Source of the DNA: Methylocystis rosea
GTDB lineage: Bacteria > Pseudomonadota > Alphaproteobacteria > Rhizobiales > Beijerinckiaceae
Direction of reading: 5' to 3'
Assembly (NCBI RefSeq): GCF_003855495.1
Contig: NZ_CP034086.1
Span: 1,897,501 to 1,961,500, forward strand
DNA length: 64,000 bases
The position numbers and the translations under genes are program-made. Under the pieces are notes generated by a model. The model ran no database searches and was not told where the DNA came from. It saw only the letters and a list, made by a program, of their open reading frames with translations. Numbering within the stretch: position 1 is the first letter of the stretch; each line of letters starts with the position of its first letter. This document shows, piece by piece, positions 36,163-45,577 of the stretch.

Positions 36163-37581
36163 TCAGTTCGCCATTTCGGGGGCGAATACGCTTTTCAAGG
36201 CCGAGACGATCCGCGCCATCCGCGAACCATTGGAGCCTTTCACCATCACCACATCGCCGGGACGAACCGCTGCGAGAACGGCCTCTTCCAGCTCCAGCGG
36301 CGTCGCCCGATGCGCCGCGCGCATCGAATCAGGCACAGCGTAACTCAAGCGTGACATCAATGGCCCCGAGGTGAATAGCAGGTCGACTTTCGCGCCAATG
36401 AGGTCCTGAGCGAGTTCGGCATGCAGTTCGGCCGCCTGCGGCCCGAGCTCCAGCATGTCGCCGAGCACGGCGATGCGCCGGCCTCCAGGTCCTGTCGCCG
36501 CGCCGCCGAGCAGCTGCAGCGCTGCCCGCATAGAGGTCGGGTTGGCGTTGTAGCTTTCGTCGATAAGCGTAAACGCGCCGTCTGGCGTCACGATTTTCTC
36601 GCGCTGTCCACGTCCGGAGGGAGGCGTGAATTCGCTGAAGGCCGCCGCAGCTTCCTCCAAATCCACGTCGAAAACGACGCCCACGAGCAGCGCCGCGAGC
36701 GCGTTCATGGCGATATGCTTGCCTGGGGCGCCGATGCGAAAGCGTAGTCGCCGCTCGAGAATTTCCGCCTCGACCAGCGCGCCTTCGTCGGCGGGCTCGT
36801 AAGACAGGAGCCGCGCATGCGCGCCTTCCGTCTCCCCGAACCCAAAGACATGGCTGGCGGTCGGCGCGGCCGCCGCGGCGAGACGCTCGTAAAATCCATC
36901 GTCGCGGTTGATGATCGCGACGCCGCCGTCGAGCGCGGAAAAGATTTCGGCCTTGGCGTCCGCAATCTTCTCGATTGATCCGAAATATTCGAGATGAACC
37001 GGCGCGATGCGGGTCACGACGGCGACGTGGGGGCGCACCTGAGCGACGAGCGCGGCGATCTCGCCCGCGTGATTCATGCCGAGTTCGAACACGCCAAAGC
37101 GCGACTCCGCCGGCATTCGGGCGAGCGTCAACGGCACGCCCCAGTGATTGTTGTAAGACGCCGCCGAGGCATGCGTATCGCCGAACCGCGACAGCATCAG
37201 CCGGACCATGTCCTTCGTCGAGGTCTTGCCGACGGAGCCGGTGACGGCGGCGATAAAGGCGGCGCTTCGCTCGCGCGCCCGCGCGCCCAGCGACTCGAGC
37301 GACTGCTGCACGTCTCTGACGACGAAAAGCGGTCCGGCGCCAGAAAGCTCAGTCGCATGCGCTTCGTCGATGACCGCGGCCGCCGCGCCTTTCTCAAACG
37401 CCATCCGCACGAAGTCGTGACCATCGCGCGTCTCGCCCTTGATCGCGATAAACAGATCGCCGGGCTGAAGGGTGCGGGTATCGATGGAAACGCCGGCGGC
37501 TTCGCGCGCAAGGCCGCCGCTCGCACGCGCGCGCAGCGCGCCCACCAGCGCCAATCCCGACCATAACGGCCTCTTGGTCAT
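36163..37581 (-). CDS. murF: UDP-MurNAc-tripeptide--D-Ala-D-Ala ligase
   Basis: MurF adds the D-Ala-D-Ala made by Ddl to the UDP-MurNAc-tripeptide. The 472-residue product has SIDTRTLQPGDLFIAIKGETRDGH, the P-loop AVTGSVGKTSTKDMV, FELGMNHAGEIA, and LIDESYNANPTSMRAAL. Its ATG overlaps the murE stop (ATGA), and mraY starts ten bases after its own stop. Confidence 0.97.
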   Translation of the reverse strand: MTKRPLWSGLALVGALRARASGGLAREAAGVSIDTRTLQPGDLFIAIKGETRDGHDFVRMAFEKGAAAAVIDEAHATELSGAGPLFVVRDVQQSLESLGARARERSAAFIAAVTGSVGKTSTKDMVRLMLSRFGDTHASAASYNNHWGVPLTLARMPAESRFGVFELGMNHAGEIAALVAQVRPHVAVVTRIAPVHLEYFGSIEKIADAKAEIFSALDGGVAIINRDDGFYERLAAAAAPTASHVFGFGETEGAHARLLSYEPADEGALVEAEILERRLRFRIGAPGKHIAMNALAALLVGVVFDVDLEEAAAAFSEFTPPSGRGQREKIVTPDGAFTLIDESYNANPTSMRAALQLLGGAATGPGGRRIAVLGDMLELGPQAAELHAELAQDLIGAKVDLLFTSGPLMSRLSYAVPDSMRAAHRATPLELEEAVLAAVRPGDVVMVKGSNGSRMARIVSALKSVFAPEMAN

Positions 37582-39029
37582 GGATGATTCTCCTTGAGCG
37601 CCTGCGCAATCGCCTCATGATCGGAGAAAGGCAAAACGCGGTCGCCGATGATCTGCCCGGTTTCGTGGCCCTTTCCAGCCACGACGAGCGCATCGCCCGC
37701 TTCAAGCCCCGCGACGGCGTTGGCGATCGCCGCGCGCCGGTCTCCGATCTCGATGATGTGCGCCGCGCCGCTGCGGGTTCCTTCGAGAATTTCTGCGCGA
37801 ATGGCGGCGGCGTCCTCGCTGCGCGGATTGTCGTCCGTGACGATGGCGACATCCGCCGCGCGGGCGACGATGTCCCCCATCAGCGGGCGCTTGCCACGAT
37901 CACGATCGCCGCCGCACCCGAAGACGACAATCAGGCGTTTTTTTGTCAGCGGCCGTAAAGTGGCGAGCACTTTCTCCAGCGCGTCAGGCTTATGCGCGTA
38001 ATCTACGAAAATCGGCGCGCCGTTACGCTGACCGACGAGTTCGAGCCGCCCCGGCGCGCCCTTGAGCGCTTCGAGCGCCGCAAAGACTCGCCCCGGATCA
38101 TCGCCGCTTGCGATGGCCAGCCCCGCGGCGACGAGCGCGTTCGAGACCTGGAAGGCGCCGGCAAGCGGCAGATTGACCTCATAGTCGGCGCCATTATGGC
38201 GGAGCCGCAGCGACGTTGCTAAGGCGGACGGCGTCGCCGAAAGGAGCCTTATCGTCTCGCCCTTCGAACCGACGCTCGAAATTGTGAGTCCCCTCACGCG
38301 GCAGATTTCGACGACGCGGGAAGCAACGTCGCTGTCGGCGTCGATCACCGCCGTCTGGCCAGGGTGCAGCAGCGTGTCGAAGAGCCGCATCTTCGCCGCG
38401 AAATAGTCCTCCATGTCGGCGTGATGGTCGAGATGGTCGCGCGAGAAATTGGTGAAGCCCGCGACGTCGACGCGCATGCCGTCGAGCCGCCGCTGATCGA
38501 TCCCCAGCGATGACGCCTCCATGGCGAGATGCGTCACGCCGCGTCCGGCAAGTTCGTCCAGCGTTCTGTGCAGTTCGACGGGTCCGGGCGTCGTCAGCGC
38601 TCCATAATGCGCGCCGCGAGAATCGACAATCCCGACGGTGCCGAGCGACGCCGCCTCATGTCCAAGCGCGGCCCAGATCTGGCGCAAGAAGGCCACCACT
38701 GACGTCTTGCCGCTCGTTCCCGTAACCGCCGCGATCGTCGACGGCTGACGAGAAAAGAACCGCGCCGCGGCGAGGGCCAGGGCGCGCCGAACGTCATCGA
38801 CGACGACAAGCGGCAGCGGGCTGTCAGCTCTCCGCTGCGCGACGACGACGCAGGCGCCGCGCGACTTAGCGTCGGCGACATAGGACATGCCGTCGCCGGC
38901 GTGGCCCGGGATGGCGAAAAAGGCGAAGCCGCTGCGCGCCATTCGACTGTCAGCCGTCAGGCCGGAGACGGCAAGCCCGTGCAAGGCGGGCTCAAGGTCT
39001 GGCGTCGCAAGCAGTTCCGAAAGCAGCAT
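37578..39029 (-). CDS. murE: UDP-MurNAc-L-alanyl-D-glutamate--2,6-diaminopimelate ligase
   Basis: MurE adds the third stem residue. The 483-residue protein has the P-loop AVTGTSGKTSVVAFLRQI, MEASSLGIDQRR, a putative carbamylated-lysine region and FVDYAHKPDALEKVL. The motif TDDNPRSED contains DNPR, which in this family marks meso-diaminopimelate, not lysine, as substrate. The ATG at 39029 shares its A with the ftsI stop (TGATG), giving tight coupling. Confidence 0.97.
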   Translation of the reverse strand: MLLSELLATPDLEPALHGLAVSGLTADSRMARSGFAFFAIPGHAGDGMSYVADAKSRGACVVVAQRRADSPLPLVVVDDVRRALALAAARFFSRQPSTIAAVTGTSGKTSVVAFLRQIWAALGHEAASLGTVGIVDSRGAHYGALTTPGPVELHRTLDELAGRGVTHLAMEASSLGIDQRRLDGMRVDVAGFTNFSRDHLDHHADMEDYFAAKMRLFDTLLHPGQTAVIDADSDVASRVVEICRVRGLTISSVGSKGETIRLLSATPSALATSLRLRHNGADYEVNLPLAGAFQVSNALVAAGLAIASGDDPGRVFAALEALKGAPGRLELVGQRNGAPIFVDYAHKPDALEKVLATLRPLTKKRLIVVFGCGGDRDRGKRPLMGDIVARAADVAIVTDDNPRSEDAAAIRAEILEGTRSGAAHIIEIGDRRAAIANAVAGLEAGDALVVAGKGHETGQIIGDRVLPFSDHEAIAQALKENHP

Positions 39030-40804
39030 CAATGTCCTCCGCCGCCGCGGGCCGGAACATTGGCATAGCCATAACCTAATTTGGCGAGGAGCGGGAAAGG
39101 CTGGTGCGGCGGCTCGAAACGCGGCGCAAGGCCGAGAATCGGACCGACGCGCTCGATGATCTCGCCCGTGACATGTCCCGCGTTATAGGCCGCCGTCGCG
39201 TAGCCGCCGGTTTCCGGCAAGCCCTGCGGTTCGTCCATGATGGTCAGGAACAGATATTTCGGCTTGTCGGACGGCGCGACGGCCATGAAAGTGTTAAACA
39301 GCCGGTTCTTCGAATAATGGCCGTTAACGACCTTTTCCGCGGTGCCGGTTTTGCCGCCGACGAAATAGCCGGGGACGTTCACCTTCCGCGCCGTGCCGAT
39401 TTCGGCGTTGAGACGCATGAGATAGCGCATCGCCTCACTCGTCTCCGGCCTCACGACGCGTTCGGCGCCCGCCTTCGCTTCCTCCTCGCTGCGCTTGATG
39501 AAGGTCGGCGTGATCAGATAGCCGCCATTCATCAGCGCGCCGACGGCCATCATCGCCTGGAGCGGCGCCACCGCAAGGCCATGACCGAAAGCGATGGTCA
39601 TGGTGTTCAACTCGCCCCAATTTTTCGGCACGATGGGTTCCGCGCTTTCCGGCAGTTCAGTGCGCATGCGCGTGAGCTGGCCCATCTTGCGCAAAAACGC
39701 CTTGTGCCGCTCCACGCCCTGCCCCATCGCCATGCGCGCGGTGCCGACATTGGAGGAATAGGTGAAGACCTCTGGCAGTGTGAGCGCGCGATTTTGCGCG
39801 TGATAGTCATGGATTTTGAAGCGCCCGAACGAGAGCACGCCGCGCGCGTCAAGCCGTGAATTCAGATTGACCTTGCCCGAGTCGAGCGCCATCGCGATGG
39901 TCAGCGCCTTGAAGGTGGAGCCCATCTCATAAACGCCGACGCTCATGCGGTTGATGTGGATAGGATCGAGCGCTTCCGTCGGCTTGTTCGGATCGTAGTC
40001 GGGAAGCGACGCGAGCGCGATGACCTCTCCGGTGTTGACGTCCAAGATCGCCGCGGCGCCCGCCTTCGCCTTAAAGTGGGTTACGCCCTTTTCGAGTTCG
40101 TCGCGCAACGCATGCGTGACCCGAATGTCGAGCGAAAGCGACACGGGCTTGAGTTCCTCTGGCGTCACGCCGAAGCCGGCGCCGTGCAAATCGGCGAGGC
40201 CCTGCCCGTCGATGTATTTCTCGATGCCAGCGATGCCCTGATTGTCCACATTGGCGAAGCCGAGCACATGCGCGCCGATCGGTCCATTGGGATAAACGCG
40301 CTTATTTTCGGCGATCAGTCCGACGCCCGGCAGTCCGAGATGGAAGACTTCGTCGCGCTGATGCGTCGTCACCTCGCGCTTCACCCAAACGAAGCCTTTC
40401 TTGGAGCCGAGCCGCTCGCGCAAATCGCGGGCGTCGAGGCCAGGCAAAACCGCGGTCAAGAGCTCGGTCGCTTCGTCCTTGTCGATGATGCGGCGCGGCT
40501 CGGCGAACACCGACATCACCTTGACGTCGCTTGCAAGCGCCTCGCCGTTGCGATCGATAATGTCCGGACGGGACGCCGCGACCGCCTCCGCTGCGGCGCG
40601 CCGCGACGTCGCCGCCTCCGGCTTGAATGCGAGATAGACGAGCTTGATCGAAATCACCGCGTAGAGCGCGAGAAAGGCCAGCGCCGCGAGCCGCATGCGC
40701 GACGCGCTCAGCGCGAGACTCGTCGAAAACAGCGCGCGCAGCATCGCGCGTATTTTGCCAACCGGCGGCGGCGAAGGTTGCGTGTCGAGCATTGTCTGCG
40801 TCAT
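39029..40804 (-). CDS. ftsI: Septal transpeptidase FtsI (PBP3)
   Basis: FtsI crosslinks septal peptidoglycan in the periplasm together with FtsW. The 591-residue class B PBP has a short cytoplasmic tail and one membrane anchor (LAALAFLALYAVISIKLVYL). A dimerisation domain follows, then the transpeptidase domain with the active-site serine in MGSTFKALTIAMAL, YSSNVGTARMA and the KTG motif in VGGKTGTAEKVVNG. Its start overlaps the ftsL end by four bases. Confidence 0.97.
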   Translation of the reverse strand: MTQTMLDTQPSPPPVGKIRAMLRALFSTSLALSASRMRLAALAFLALYAVISIKLVYLAFKPEAATSRRAAAEAVAASRPDIIDRNGEALASDVKVMSVFAEPRRIIDKDEATELLTAVLPGLDARDLRERLGSKKGFVWVKREVTTHQRDEVFHLGLPGVGLIAENKRVYPNGPIGAHVLGFANVDNQGIAGIEKYIDGQGLADLHGAGFGVTPEELKPVSLSLDIRVTHALRDELEKGVTHFKAKAGAAAILDVNTGEVIALASLPDYDPNKPTEALDPIHINRMSVGVYEMGSTFKALTIAMALDSGKVNLNSRLDARGVLSFGRFKIHDYHAQNRALTLPEVFTYSSNVGTARMAMGQGVERHKAFLRKMGQLTRMRTELPESAEPIVPKNWGELNTMTIAFGHGLAVAPLQAMMAVGALMNGGYLITPTFIKRSEEEAKAGAERVVRPETSEAMRYLMRLNAEIGTARKVNVPGYFVGGKTGTAEKVVNGHYSKNRLFNTFMAVAPSDKPKYLFLTIMDEPQGLPETGGYATAAYNAGHVTGEIIERVGPILGLAPRFEPPHQPFPLLAKLGYGYANVPARGGGGH

Positions 40805-41214
40805 GGCTTGCGTCGCTGTTGGCTTTGTCCCTGCGCTTTGGGCGTGGTCGTCGGCGCGCTGCCGGGGACGGGCGGCGTCGCTGGCATGCTCAATCCGAGC
40901 GCGTCGAGCTTATTGCCGATGGAGTCGACGCGCGGCGATCTCTCGGGAAGCGATTGCGCGGCGACGATCTGCGTCGCTTCAAGCTGTTTCATGCCGGGCA
41001 GATAAGCGTCGGCGAGCTGCTGAATGCGCTCAGGCCGCGTCATGTAAGCCCATTCGGCGCGCAGCACCGCAATCGCGTCGCGCTCCTGTCTGATCTCGAT
41101 CTTGGTCTTTGCGATCTGCTCGGCGCGATAGCTCGTCTGATATTTGATCGAATAGGCGTAAACCGCCGAGCCGACGAGCACGAGAACCGCCACGATATTG
41201 AGGAGCCGCAGCAT
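40801..41214 (-). CDS. ftsL: Cell division protein FtsL
   Basis: This 137-residue bitopic protein has one membrane segment (LLNIVAVLVLVGSAVYAYSI) followed by a short coiled coil (RAEQIAKTKIEIRQERDAIAVLRAEWAYMTRPERIQQLADAYL). The pattern with the EWAYLT..RIQ..A motif is that of FtsL, and the position between rsmH and ftsI supports it. The Pro and Gln-rich tail (PATPPVPGSAPTTTP) is an alphaproteobacterial feature. ATG 41214 overlaps the rsmH stop (TGATG). Confidence 0.9.
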   Translation of the reverse strand: MLRLLNIVAVLVLVGSAVYAYSIKYQTSYRAEQIAKTKIEIRQERDAIAVLRAEWAYMTRPERIQQLADAYLPGMKQLEATQIVAAQSLPERSPRVDSIGNKLDALGLSMPATPPVPGSAPTTTPKAQGQSQQRRKP

Positions 41215-42218
41215 CAGGCTTTTCCCTTGTCGCGATCGGGCAGGCGAGCGAGACGCGCCAGCCTTTCGTCGAGCGGATACGGCGCCGCCGCCGTGCGCGT
41301 CGCGTAGCGCAGCTTGGCCGACCGCGCGCGCGGATTGGCCGCCGTCTCGGCGGGCGCAGGCGTCACCGGTTGGCGACCTTCGCAAACGAAGCTTGGCGGC
41401 GGCGGCGGCGTTTCGCCGGGAAGCCGGCGCGAGCCGGTTTCGCCGCGGCCGCAGCGTTCGGCGAGAAACTGCTTGACGATACGATCCTCAAGCGAGTGGA
41501 ACGTCACGACGACAAGACGACCGCCCTCAGTGAGAAGCCGTTCCGCGCCAAGCAGCCCCTTCAGCAATTCCTGAAGCTCGTCGTTGACGGCGATGCGCAG
41601 CGCCTGAAAGCTTTTGGTCGCCGGATGAATGTCGCTGGCGCGATTGGGAGCGACGCGCGCGATCATTTCGGCCAGCGCTCTCGTCGTTGTGAAAGGCGCA
41701 ATCTCGCGGTCGTGGACGATGGCGCGCGCGATCCGCCGCGCGGCGCGCTCCTCGCCATAGAAATAGAGAATGTCCGCGAGCGTCTCCGCATCCGCTTCAT
41801 TGACGATGTCGGCGGCGCTGCGCCCTCGCCCCTCCATGCGCATGTCGAGCGGACCCTCGGCGCGAAAGGAAAACCCGCGGCCCGCTTGGTCGAACTGCAT
41901 CGACGAGACGCCAATGTCGAAGACGACGCCGTCGAGCGGGGCGAAGCCTTGCACACGCGCGATGTCCTCGAGCTGAGAAAAGCGCGCTTCGATCAGCGTA
42001 AGCCTTTCGCCCATCTCTTGGACGAGCGCGCTGCCGGCTTTCACCGCCGTCTGATCCCGGTCGAAGGCGAGCACGCGCGTTTCCGGCTGCGCTAGGATGG
42101 CGCGCGTATAGCCGCCCGCGCCGAAGGTGGCGTCGACATAGCGGCCGCCACGATGGATGCCGAGGGCGGCGATCGCCTCGTCGCGCAGCACCGGAATATG
42201 CGTCCCAGCGGACGTCAT
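41214..42218 (-). CDS. rsmH: 16S rRNA m4C1402 methyltransferase
   Basis: RsmH methylates C1402 of 16S rRNA and is conserved as the early gene of dcw clusters. The product of about 334 residues shows HIPVLRDEAIAAL, the SAM motif YVDATFGAGGYTRAIL, FDIGVSSMQFDQAGRGFSF, MRMEGRG and VVTFHSLEDRIVKQF. Three ATG codons follow each other at 42224, 42221 and 42218 behind GAGGAG; the third has the best spacing and gives MTSAGTHIPVL. The frame is open 49 further codons but without any recognisable protein. Confidence 0.95.
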   Translation of the reverse strand: MTSAGTHIPVLRDEAIAALGIHRGGRYVDATFGAGGYTRAILAQPETRVLAFDRDQTAVKAGSALVQEMGERLTLIEARFSQLEDIARVQGFAPLDGVVFDIGVSSMQFDQAGRGFSFRAEGPLDMRMEGRGRSAADIVNEADAETLADILYFYGEERAARRIARAIVHDREIAPFTTTRALAEMIARVAPNRASDIHPATKSFQALRIAVNDELQELLKGLLGAERLLTEGGRLVVVTFHSLEDRIVKQFLAERCGRGETGSRRLPGETPPPPPSFVCEGRQPVTPAPAETAANPRARSAKLRYATRTAAAPYPLDERLARLARLPDRDKGKA

Positions 42219-42552
42219 CATCATGCTCCTCACCAGACGCGCGGCGCGAGGCCGGCGCGATCCTGTGCGCCCGATGAGCGCTGGCTCGTCGAGACGACTC
42301 AATTGCGGCTGGGCGGTCTGGATCGACATGGTACCGCGAGGCGTCGGAAGCAGGCTGGTCGCCACGCGCCGATCGGCAACCTGTCCTATTAGGCTTTTTT
42401 ATCGTTAAGGGAGCGTTTACGGTGGCGCGAATTTGGCGGCCTCAAGGCCGCGCAAAACGAATGACGCAAAGCTTCTGATCCGGCCGAAGCCCCTTGATCG
42501 CGGAAGCTATCTCGACCGCTTATCTCCTCGACGAAATACCTCTGATTTAAAC
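42219..42552. other. Leader region between rnpB and rsmH, no gene found
   Basis: This stretch of about 330 bases precedes the dcw operon on the minus strand. In many alphaproteobacteria mraZ lies here; I searched both strands for its start (MFLSxFxNxLDAKGR) and see none. The AT-rich part around 42390-42412 (a run of six T on the plus strand) is the most promoter-like segment but has no convincing -35/-10 pair. Confidence 0.5.
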
Positions 42553-42937
<385 letters not shown>

Positions 42938-42938
42938 A

Positions 42939-42967
42939 GGGATAGGCGCCCTCGCGACGGAATGCAA
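42939..42967 (-). promoter_or_regulatory. Possible rnpB promoter
   Basis: On the minus strand TTGCAT and TATCCC are separated by exactly 17 bases, and the inferred RNA start lies about seven bases after the second hexamer. Each hexamer matches the sigma-70 consensus at only three of six positions, so position is the main support. Confidence 0.3.
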
Positions 42968-43097
42968 GAACGGCGTCAAAACGTCGCCTTGGAAAGCTAA
43001 GCAATAGTCGCCATCTCTTAAATTGGTTCTTCGCCTTGGCTAATGCTGGGGGGCGCCGAGCCGAGACCAAAGAGAAATGCGATAAGGGAGAATATTA

Positions 43098-43460
43098 ATG
43101 CTGTCACGTCGTTCGATTTTCGCCGCTTTAGCCGTCGCGACCGCTTTTCTCGTGACGCCGCATATGGCGTTGGCGCGAAGCGATAGCGAGCATCTGACTC
43201 AGGCGATCGAGGAGACCAATGAGGCGATCAAGGAAGGCAAACAGCATAATGCCTCCTCCTTCGCCGAGCATGCGCATAACGCCTGGGATCACGCCAAGGC
43301 GGCCAGCGGGGAAGACCCCAAGGGCCACATCAAGACGGCGATGAAGCATCTCAGTCAGGCGCTCAAGACGGCCAAGCGCACCCACCACGCCAGCCGGATT
43401 GACAAGGGCGTCCGTCATGCCGAAACCGCGCTCATTCATTTGAAGGCGGCAAATCAATAA
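43098..43460 (+). CDS. Small metal-binding protein, SmbP-like
   Basis: This 120-residue periplasmic protein has a clear signal peptide (about residues 1-27, ending HMALA|R) followed by a purely helical mature part with 11 histidines. The heptad-like repeats AIEETNEAIKEGKQHNASSFAEHAHNAW and HIKTAMKHLSQALKTAKRTHHA match the SmbP family described in Nitrosomonas europaea, which binds copper and other divalent metals. The start has AAGGGAG at good spacing. In a methanotroph or ammonia oxidiser such a protein could store or buffer copper; here that is inference. It has its own small unit, upstream of the NADH dehydrogenase. Confidence 0.82.
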   Translation: MLSRRSIFAALAVATAFLVTPHMALARSDSEHLTQAIEETNEAIKEGKQHNASSFAEHAHNAWDHAKAASGEDPKGHIKTAMKHLSQALKTAKRTHHASRIDKGVRHAETALIHLKAANQ

Positions 43461-43466
43461 TGCGAT

Positions 43467-43499
43467 GAGCCGCGATGCGCATGCTGCGCGTCGCGGCTC
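43467..43499 (+). terminator. Hairpin after the SmbP-like gene, possible terminator
   Basis: The sequence GAGCCGCGATGCG and its near-complement CGCGTCGCGGCTC form a stem six bases after the stop codon. No T-tract follows, so it may be an mRNA-stabilising or Rho-assisted structure and not an intrinsic terminator. Confidence 0.35.
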
Positions 43500-43709
43500 T
43501 CTCAAGCTGAAGCGTACATTCATCGATCCATACGTTGATCATTTTTCCATGCGGGTCGGGACCGCGCCCGCGTCACGCCCTGCACCGTTTGAGTTTGTTG
43601 CTTTGCCTGGGCGAGACGGCGTCGGCGAGGCTGGAACCTTGGCGCCTTTGACGGCTTAATCTTGAATCGCTGTCTAAATAGACGACTCGCCTGCCAGGGA
43701 TGGTTCATC

Positions 43710-44966
43710 ATGCAGCACAGCAGCGCCGCCGACCGCCAACCTCGCGTCGTCATCATCGGCGGCGGCTTCGCCGGTATTGCGGCTGCGCAGGCGCTTGAGG
43801 GCGCCGGGGCGCGCATCTTCATCCTCGACAGCAACAATCATCATTGCTTTCAGCCCCTGCTCTATCAGGTGGCGACGGCGGCGCTTGCGTCGCCCGATGT
43901 CGCCTGGCCGATACGTCACATCGTGCGGCGCCAGAAGGATGTGACCGTCCTGATGCTCACGGTTGAGAGCGTCGACGCCGCCCGCAAAGTCGTGAAGACC
44001 GACAAATGCGAGATCGGCTATGACGTCCTCGTCGTAGCGACAGGAGCCACCCACTCGTACTTCGGTCACAACTGGGGAGGTTTGGCTCCGGGGCTGAAAT
44101 CCATCTCAGACGCGACGCTCATCCGCCGCCGGTTGCTTCTTGCATTCGAACGCGCAGAAGTCAGCGTTGATCCCGTCGAGCGCGAGAGACTGCTCACCAT
44201 CATCATTGTCGGGGGCGGTCCGACGGGAGTCGAACTCGCCGGCGCGATTTCCGAACTCGCCCGGCGAACGCTTCCGCCGGAGTTTCGCCGCGCCGATCCA
44301 CGGAAGGCGCGCATCATTTTGCTCGAGGCGGGGCCCCGCATTCTTGCAAGCTTTTCTGAACGGCTTTCGCACTACGCGCGCGATTCGCTCGAAGCAAAGG
44401 GCGTGGAAGTGCGGACGGATACGCCCGTCGACCAGATCTTCGAGGACAGAATTGTCGCTGGAGAAAAGGAGATTCCCGCCGGCGTGATTCTCTGGGCGGC
44501 TGGCGTGCGGGCGTCGCCTGCGGCGAACTGGCTGGGCGTTGAAAGCGACAGCGCCGGACGCATTCCGGTGGGCGAAGACCTGACGGTTCCCGGCCTTCCA
44601 GATGTCTACGCCATTGGAGATCTCGCCCTTCTGACGAGCGCCGACGGGACGCCTGTTCCGGCGCTCGCCGCTTCCGCCAAGCAAATGGGCAAATACGCCG
44701 GACGCGCCATCCGACTCCGTCTGAAAGGGCGCGCCCCACGCAAACTCTTCCGCTATCGGGACTACGGCAATTTGGCGACGATCGGCCGCAACTCGGCGAT
44801 CGTCAAACTCGGCCGACTGGAATTGACCGGCTTTCCGGGTTGGCTCTTCTGGAGCGTGGTGCACATTTACTTTCTGGTGAATTTGCGCAGCCGCATCCTT
44901 GTCGCGATCAGCTGGATCGCGACCTATCTGACGGGCAATCGAGGCTCGCGATTGATTACGCGCTAA
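43710..44966 (+). CDS. ndh: Type II NADH dehydrogenase (NDH-2)
   Basis: This 418-residue FAD flavoprotein oxidises NADH and reduces quinone without pumping protons, at the inner membrane face. The FAD motif VVIIGGGFAGIAAAQAL and the NAD motif IIIVGGGPTGVELAGAI are both present. VYAIGDLALL is the FAD ribityl-binding region, and the C-terminal GWLFWSVVHIYFLVNLRSR membrane-associated helix is typical of NDH-2. ATG 43710 has AGGGA nine bases upstream; an extension to 43662 lacks support. Confidence 0.95.
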   Translation: MQHSSAADRQPRVVIIGGGFAGIAAAQALEGAGARIFILDSNNHHCFQPLLYQVATAALASPDVAWPIRHIVRRQKDVTVLMLTVESVDAARKVVKTDKCEIGYDVLVVATGATHSYFGHNWGGLAPGLKSISDATLIRRRLLLAFERAEVSVDPVERERLLTIIIVGGGPTGVELAGAISELARRTLPPEFRRADPRKARIILLEAGPRILASFSERLSHYARDSLEAKGVEVRTDTPVDQIFEDRIVAGEKEIPAGVILWAAGVRASPAANWLGVESDSAGRIPVGEDLTVPGLPDVYAIGDLALLTSADGTPVPALAASAKQMGKYAGRAIRLRLKGRAPRKLFRYRDYGNLATIGRNSAIVKLGRLELTGFPGWLFWSVVHIYFLVNLRSRILVAISWIATYLTGNRGSRLITR

Positions 44967-44989
44967 GTCAGCGCCGACTTGCTGGGTCG

Positions 44990-45481
44990 CTACCTTAGCT
45001 CTAGCTCTTCTTGGCCGAGAAGCGCGCGAGACGCCGCCGCGCCGCAGGCCAGACCGACCGCCAAAGCGGCAAAGGCCGCAATCATCGAGCGGTCCGACAA
45101 GGCGAGCTCCCAGCCCGGCGTGATTCGCTTGGGCGCCACGCCATAGTCGACGGTGGCGGCGATTCCCGACATCATCGCCGCATCTCCGATCAGTTCCAAC
45201 GTTGAGCGCGGCGGCTGCATCGCGAGCCAGGCCTCGAAGGGCAAGGCCCAGAAGACCGCCGATGCGTGATGCGTCGCGTAGCCCACGGCGGTGTGCGCGG
45301 CGTCGACGTCGCGCCGGCCGCGCGATTTGCGCCCCCAAAGCCAGTGGCTGGTGGCGTTGGTGGGCTCGAGCGCGCCCCTGCCTTCGAGCGTCGCGAGCGC
45401 CGCGAGAGCTGCGGTGGAGATGACGCTTGCGACGCTTCCCGTCACAAGCGCTGACAGACCGATGCGCGACCATTTTTCCAT
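44990..45481 (-). CDS. Uncharacterised multipass membrane protein
   Basis: The product is 163 residues with about four hydrophobic segments. Conserved-looking polar spots inside it are HTAVGYATHHASAVFWALPFE and VDYGVAPKRITPGWELALS, reminiscent of small membrane proteins annotated as hypothetical in Rhizobiales; I cannot name the family. ATG 45481 is well supported by GGAGG six bases upstream, although the frame is open much further. It is divergent from priA and convergent with ndh, with only 24 bases between stops. Confidence 0.7.
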   Translation of the reverse strand: MEKWSRIGLSALVTGSVASVISTAALAALATLEGRGALEPTNATSHWLWGRKSRGRRDVDAAHTAVGYATHHASAVFWALPFEAWLAMQPPRSTLELIGDAAMMSGIAATVDYGVAPKRITPGWELALSDRSMIAAFAALAVGLACGAAASRALLGQEELELR

Positions 45482-45577
45482 AAGAGCCTCCGTTGAAGCC
45501 GATGCTACCGAACCCTCTCGCGCGCCGCTTCGTTCCAGAAATTTCGCGGAGGATCGGAAATGGATTAAGCCCTGGGC

